DNA from: Pseudomonadota bacterium
Lineage (GTDB): Bacteria; Pseudomonadota; Alphaproteobacteria; Rhizobiales; Pleomorphomonadaceae
Direction of reading: 5' to 3'
Length of the DNA: 64,000 nucleotides
Assembly: GCA_023436885.1 (NCBI GenBank)
Contig: JAEZHI010000032.1
Span: 1-64,000 of the forward strand
The first letter of the stretch is position 1. Each line of letters starts with the position of its first letter. The position numbers and the translations under genes were made by a program. Below the pieces are notes generated by a model. That model ran no database searches. It saw only the letters and a list, made by a program, of their open reading frames with translations, and was not told where the DNA came from. Positions 63,221 to 64,000 of this stretch are shown here, piece after piece.

Positions 63221-64000
63221 CCTTCTGTTTCAATCCTTCATCTATCTCTGTGCAGGCGTCGCAGCCGTCCCGATCGCCCAGCGGCTTGGGCTTGGATCAG
63301 TGCTCGGCTATCTGATTGCCGGCATTGTCATCGGGCCGCTGGCCGGCATCGTCGGCGCTGAAACCCAGCGTCTCCAGGAATTCGCCGAATTCGGCGTGGT
63401 GATGATGCTCTTCCTGGTCGGCCTCGAACTGCAGCCCAACCAGTTATGGGAGATGAGGAAACGGCTGATCGGCCTCGGGGGATTGCAGCTCATCGGAACA
63501 GTGGCGGTCATAGGCGCGGCGACATGGATGTTCGGCCTGTCCTGGCAAGCCGGCGTGGCGATCGGCGTCATCGCGGCGAGTTCCTCCACCGCCATCGTGC
63601 TCCAGACCCTTGGCGAGAAGGGGCTTACCGGCAGCGATGGGGGGAAGGCAAGTTTCGCCGTGCTGCTGTTCCAGGACGTCTCGGTGATTCCGACGCTCGC
63701 CTTGTTGCCGTTCCTGGCCAGCCCGGAGCTGCTCAGCACTCTGAAGTCCTCAGGTGGCGAACAAGCCCATGGCGCCAAAATCCTTCAGGACCTGCCCATC
63801 TGGCTGAGCGTCGGCGTGACCTTGGCCGCGGTCGTCACCGTTGCCGTCGGTGGGCACTATCTCAGCAGACCACTGTTCCGCTTTATCGCCAAAGCACGCC
63901 TGCGCGAGGTGTTTACCGCCACCGCTCTGCTGCTGGTCGTTGGCATCGCCCTTTTGATGACGCTCGTCGGGCTATCTCCGGCACTCGGCACGTTTCTCGC
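63213..64000 (+). CDS. KefC/KefB-type potassium-proton antiporter, N-terminal part (partial)
   Basis: The first 262 codons are present and the gene runs off the window. MDSLLFQSFIYLCAGVAAVPIAQRLGLGSVLGYLIAGIVIGP is the CPA2 start, followed by FAEFGVVMMLFLVGLELQP and ASSSTAIVLQTLGEKGLTGSDGGKASFAVLLFQDVSVIP, the conserved ion-transport helices. The membrane domain exchanges potassium for protons, normally gated by glutathione adducts through a C-terminal KTN domain not visible here. It starts within the end of the kefF-like gene (ATG 63213, overlap of eight bases), which supports a glutathione-gated role. Confidence 0.9.
   Translation, partial: MDSLLFQSFIYLCAGVAAVPIAQRLGLGSVLGYLIAGIVIGPLAGIVGAETQRLQEFAEFGVVMMLFLVGLELQPNQLWEMRKRLIGLGGLQLIGTVAVIGAATWMFGLSWQAGVAIGVIAASSSTAIVLQTLGEKGLTGSDGGKASFAVLLFQDVSVIPTLALLPFLASPELLSTLKSSGGEQAHGAKILQDLPIWLSVGVTLAAVVTVAVGGHYLSRPLFRFIAKARLREVFTATALLLVVGIALLMTLVGLSPALGTFL

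Overview
The window is about 64 kb of high-GC chromosomal DNA, almost certainly from an alphaproteobacterium of the order Hyphomicrobiales (Rhizobiales). Several independent signs point there: cpdR beside a tRNA-Val gene, perfect and near-perfect CtrA-type boxes (TTAA-N7-TTAA), a serC leader of the alphaproteobacterial type, a ROSE-like thermometer in front of an Hsp20 gene, and a small RNA carrying the conserved decamer of the MmgR/alpha-r8 family. The genus cannot be fixed from sequence reading alone. Pleomorphomonas-like or related free-living lineages are only a weak guess. No insertion sequence, prophage, CRISPR array or obvious genomic island was seen.

Region by region. 1-9.3 kb is core metabolism and envelope: the end of gap, then pgk, a divergent ThiE-like protein, a Sel1-repeat protein, a SuhB-like phosphatase, a MotA/TolQ-like plus OmpA/MotB-like pair, glmM, and a CtrA-boxed outer-membrane barrel. 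9.4-12.5 kb is serine biosynthesis (serC behind a two-hairpin leader, then serA). 12.5-17.5 kb carries an FMN reductase, a LysE exporter, galU, a lytic transglycosylase and an SGNH-fold protein that lacks its catalytic residues. 17.5-23.8 kb is the gltB-gltD glutamate synthase operon. 24.4-30.3 kb holds threonine aldolase, Hsp20 with a ROSE-like element, a lipase-like hydrolase, hisN-like, the MmgR-like sRNA, N-formylglutamate amidohydrolase, cpdR and tRNA-Val.

30.4-46.8 kb is a surface-polysaccharide region with a cyclic-nucleotide layer. On the plus strand are a GT32-like transferase, a GT4 transferase, a polysaccharide deacetylase and, further on, a UDP-sugar dehydrogenase. On the minus strand a class III cyclase with altered base-recognition residues is followed by three glycosyltransferases and then by an operon of a 904-residue ABC-like protein whose ATPase motifs are all degenerate, a cyclic-nucleotide-binding protein and a metallo-beta-lactamase-fold hydrolase. 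This cyclase / effector / hydrolase / ABC pseudo-ATPase arrangement is the best candidate for an undescribed system in the window.

47-53 kb is a complete peptide/sugar-type ABC uptake operon. 53-62.3 kb has an AraC regulator divergent from a large winged-helix/NTPase regulator, facing a six-gene minus-strand operon (YcaC-like hydrolase, XapX, YtcJ-like amidohydrolase, DoxX, a hydrolase with two strong start sites, and DUF1275). The window ends in a KefF-like oxidoreductase and a truncated KefC-type antiporter.
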